Positions 6,718 through 6,893 of a DNA stretch of 6,893 nt are shown one piece after another. Source of the stretch: an uncultured Collinsella sp. (GTDB lineage: Bacteria > Actinomycetota > Coriobacteriia > Coriobacteriales > Coriobacteriaceae). A program made the position numbers and the translations under genes. Below the pieces are notes generated by a model. The model had not been told where the DNA came from, did not search any database, and was given only the letters and a program-made list of their open reading frames with translations. The stretch is taken from positions 1 through 6,893 of the forward strand of contig CATXXF010000065.1 of assembly GCA_958403395.1 (NCBI GenBank). The letters are read 5' to 3'. Every line of letters begins with the position of its first letter. Position 1 is the first letter of the stretch.

Positions 6718-6758
6718 AAAGAGGACGGCATAGACCTTCTGGTCATGCCGTCCTCTTT
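6718..6758. terminator. Long bulged hairpin, possible bidirectional terminator
   Basis: AAAGAGGACGGCAT (6718-6731), bulged A, GACC, loop TTCT, GGTC, ATGCCGTCCTCTTT (6745-6758) gives 18 pairs with one bulge. T-runs (CTCTTT on the plus strand, CTCTTTT on the minus strand) are formed by the A-rich arm ends, the usual design of bidirectional terminators. On the minus strand it could end a transcript arriving from beyond the right edge of the window, insulating the operon promoter. It is also the inner core of repeat copy B. Confidence 0.55.
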
Positions 6759-6802
6759 GAATGACAAGTTGTCGCTCTGGCGCCCGCGCAGCGTCGACTG
6801 GT

Positions 6803-6824
6803 CCGCCGTTCGTTAGAACGGCGG
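6803..6824. repeat. Perfect 9-bp hairpin CCGCCGTTC-N4-GAACGGCGG, copy B
   Basis: The stem is identical to that at 1257-1278, and the loop differs by one base (GTTA instead of GGTA). A flanking T-A pair extends it to ten. It is preceded by GCAGCGTCGA (6788-6797). Confidence 0.8.
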
Positions 6825-6832
6825 AACTGAGG

Positions 6833-6873
6833 GCAGCGTCGAGCCGTTACGCGGTTTGGTAAAACCGCGTAAC
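6833..6873. repeat. Second GCAGCGTCGA-hairpin module (GTTACGCGGTTT-GGTA-AAACCGCGTAAC)
   Basis: GCAGCGTCGA recurs at 6833-6842, 45 bp after its first copy at 6788-6797, and is again followed by a hairpin. This one has a perfect 12-bp stem (6846-6857 with 6862-6873). The stem sequence differs from the previous hairpin, but the loop GGTA is the one found in copy A at 1257-1278. It looks like a tandem series of leader-plus-hairpin modules that may continue beyond the window edge. Confidence 0.65.
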
Positions 6874-6893
6874 TACCTAACTACATCAAGTTG

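Larger units (their letters stand above)
6660..6827 (+). repeat. 168-bp structured repeat, copy B (inverted relative to copy A at 1253-1420)
   Basis: Read on the plus strand this copy has the same module order and total length as copy A. The left block is 6660-6690 with GGCAATG and CAGCGAGCG. A perfect 16-bp outer stem follows (6688-6703 with 6772-6787), and the pairing continues imperfectly inward. The inner hairpin has core GACC-TTCT-GGTC. After the outer stem come CGCGCAGCGTCG and a terminal hairpin CCGCCGTTC-GTTA-GAACGGCGG. It lies upstream of the divergently oriented operon promoter. No gene in the window precedes it in its own orientation, so a simple 3' UTR explanation does not fit this copy. 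Confidence 0.72.

Noticed and set aside
6585..6767. 60-aa minus-strand open frame in the upstream region
   Set aside because: It runs through the palindrome at 6590-6645 and the arms of repeat copy B, so its sequence is explained by those structures. No ribosome site is seen.
6660..6873. CRISPR array
   Set aside because: The repeated units are palindromic modules with variable stems, only two in tandem, and have no equal-sized unique spacers.

Overview
The window carries three protein-coding genes, all on the minus strand, plus two repeat-rich intergenic stretches. High GC in the genes, NCC/NCG-ending codons, strong GC-rich hairpin terminators and a tandem pair of large YhgE/Pip membrane proteins fit a gut Coriobacteriia (Collinsella-like) chromosome. 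That assignment is inference, since no rRNA or marker gene is present.

Reading in gene direction (right to left): about 420 bp without a gene (6473-6893) holds a 168-bp structured repeat, two short palindromic hairpin modules, a 56-bp REP-like palindrome and the likely promoter of the operon. Next comes a two-gene operon of YhgE/Pip-family proteins: a 938-aa protein (6439-3623) and a 729-aa protein (3622-1433). The stop codon of the first directly abuts the start codon of the second, which has a near-perfect Shine-Dalgarno sequence. A gene-free stretch (1094-1432) follows. It contains the second copy of the 168-bp repeat in the opposite orientation, a strong intrinsic terminator and a promoter candidate. 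Last is a DMT/EamA-family transporter gene (1093-110), closed by its own terminator at 71-97. Bases 1-70 show nothing I can support.

The two YhgE/Pip proteins share one architecture: an N-terminal membrane segment, a DPYGN motif, a long helical ectodomain and a C-terminal membrane block with an APFYT entry motif and a PFT(Y/H)GIN motif. The distance from the Asp of DPYGN to the Ala of APFYT is exactly 484 residues in both, although most of the ectodomain sequence has diverged. With the translational coupling, this suggests (inference) that they form a hetero-oligomer with register-matched stalks. The first protein also carries a unique C-terminal block of about 190 residues with two more membrane segments and a Ser/Gly/His-rich tail. 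No ATPase, regulator or secreted substrate gene lies in the window.

The most unusual non-coding signal is the pair of equal-length 168-bp elements flanking the operon in inverted orientation. Both ends and a hairpin core are conserved, while the stems between them differ in sequence yet remain self-complementary.
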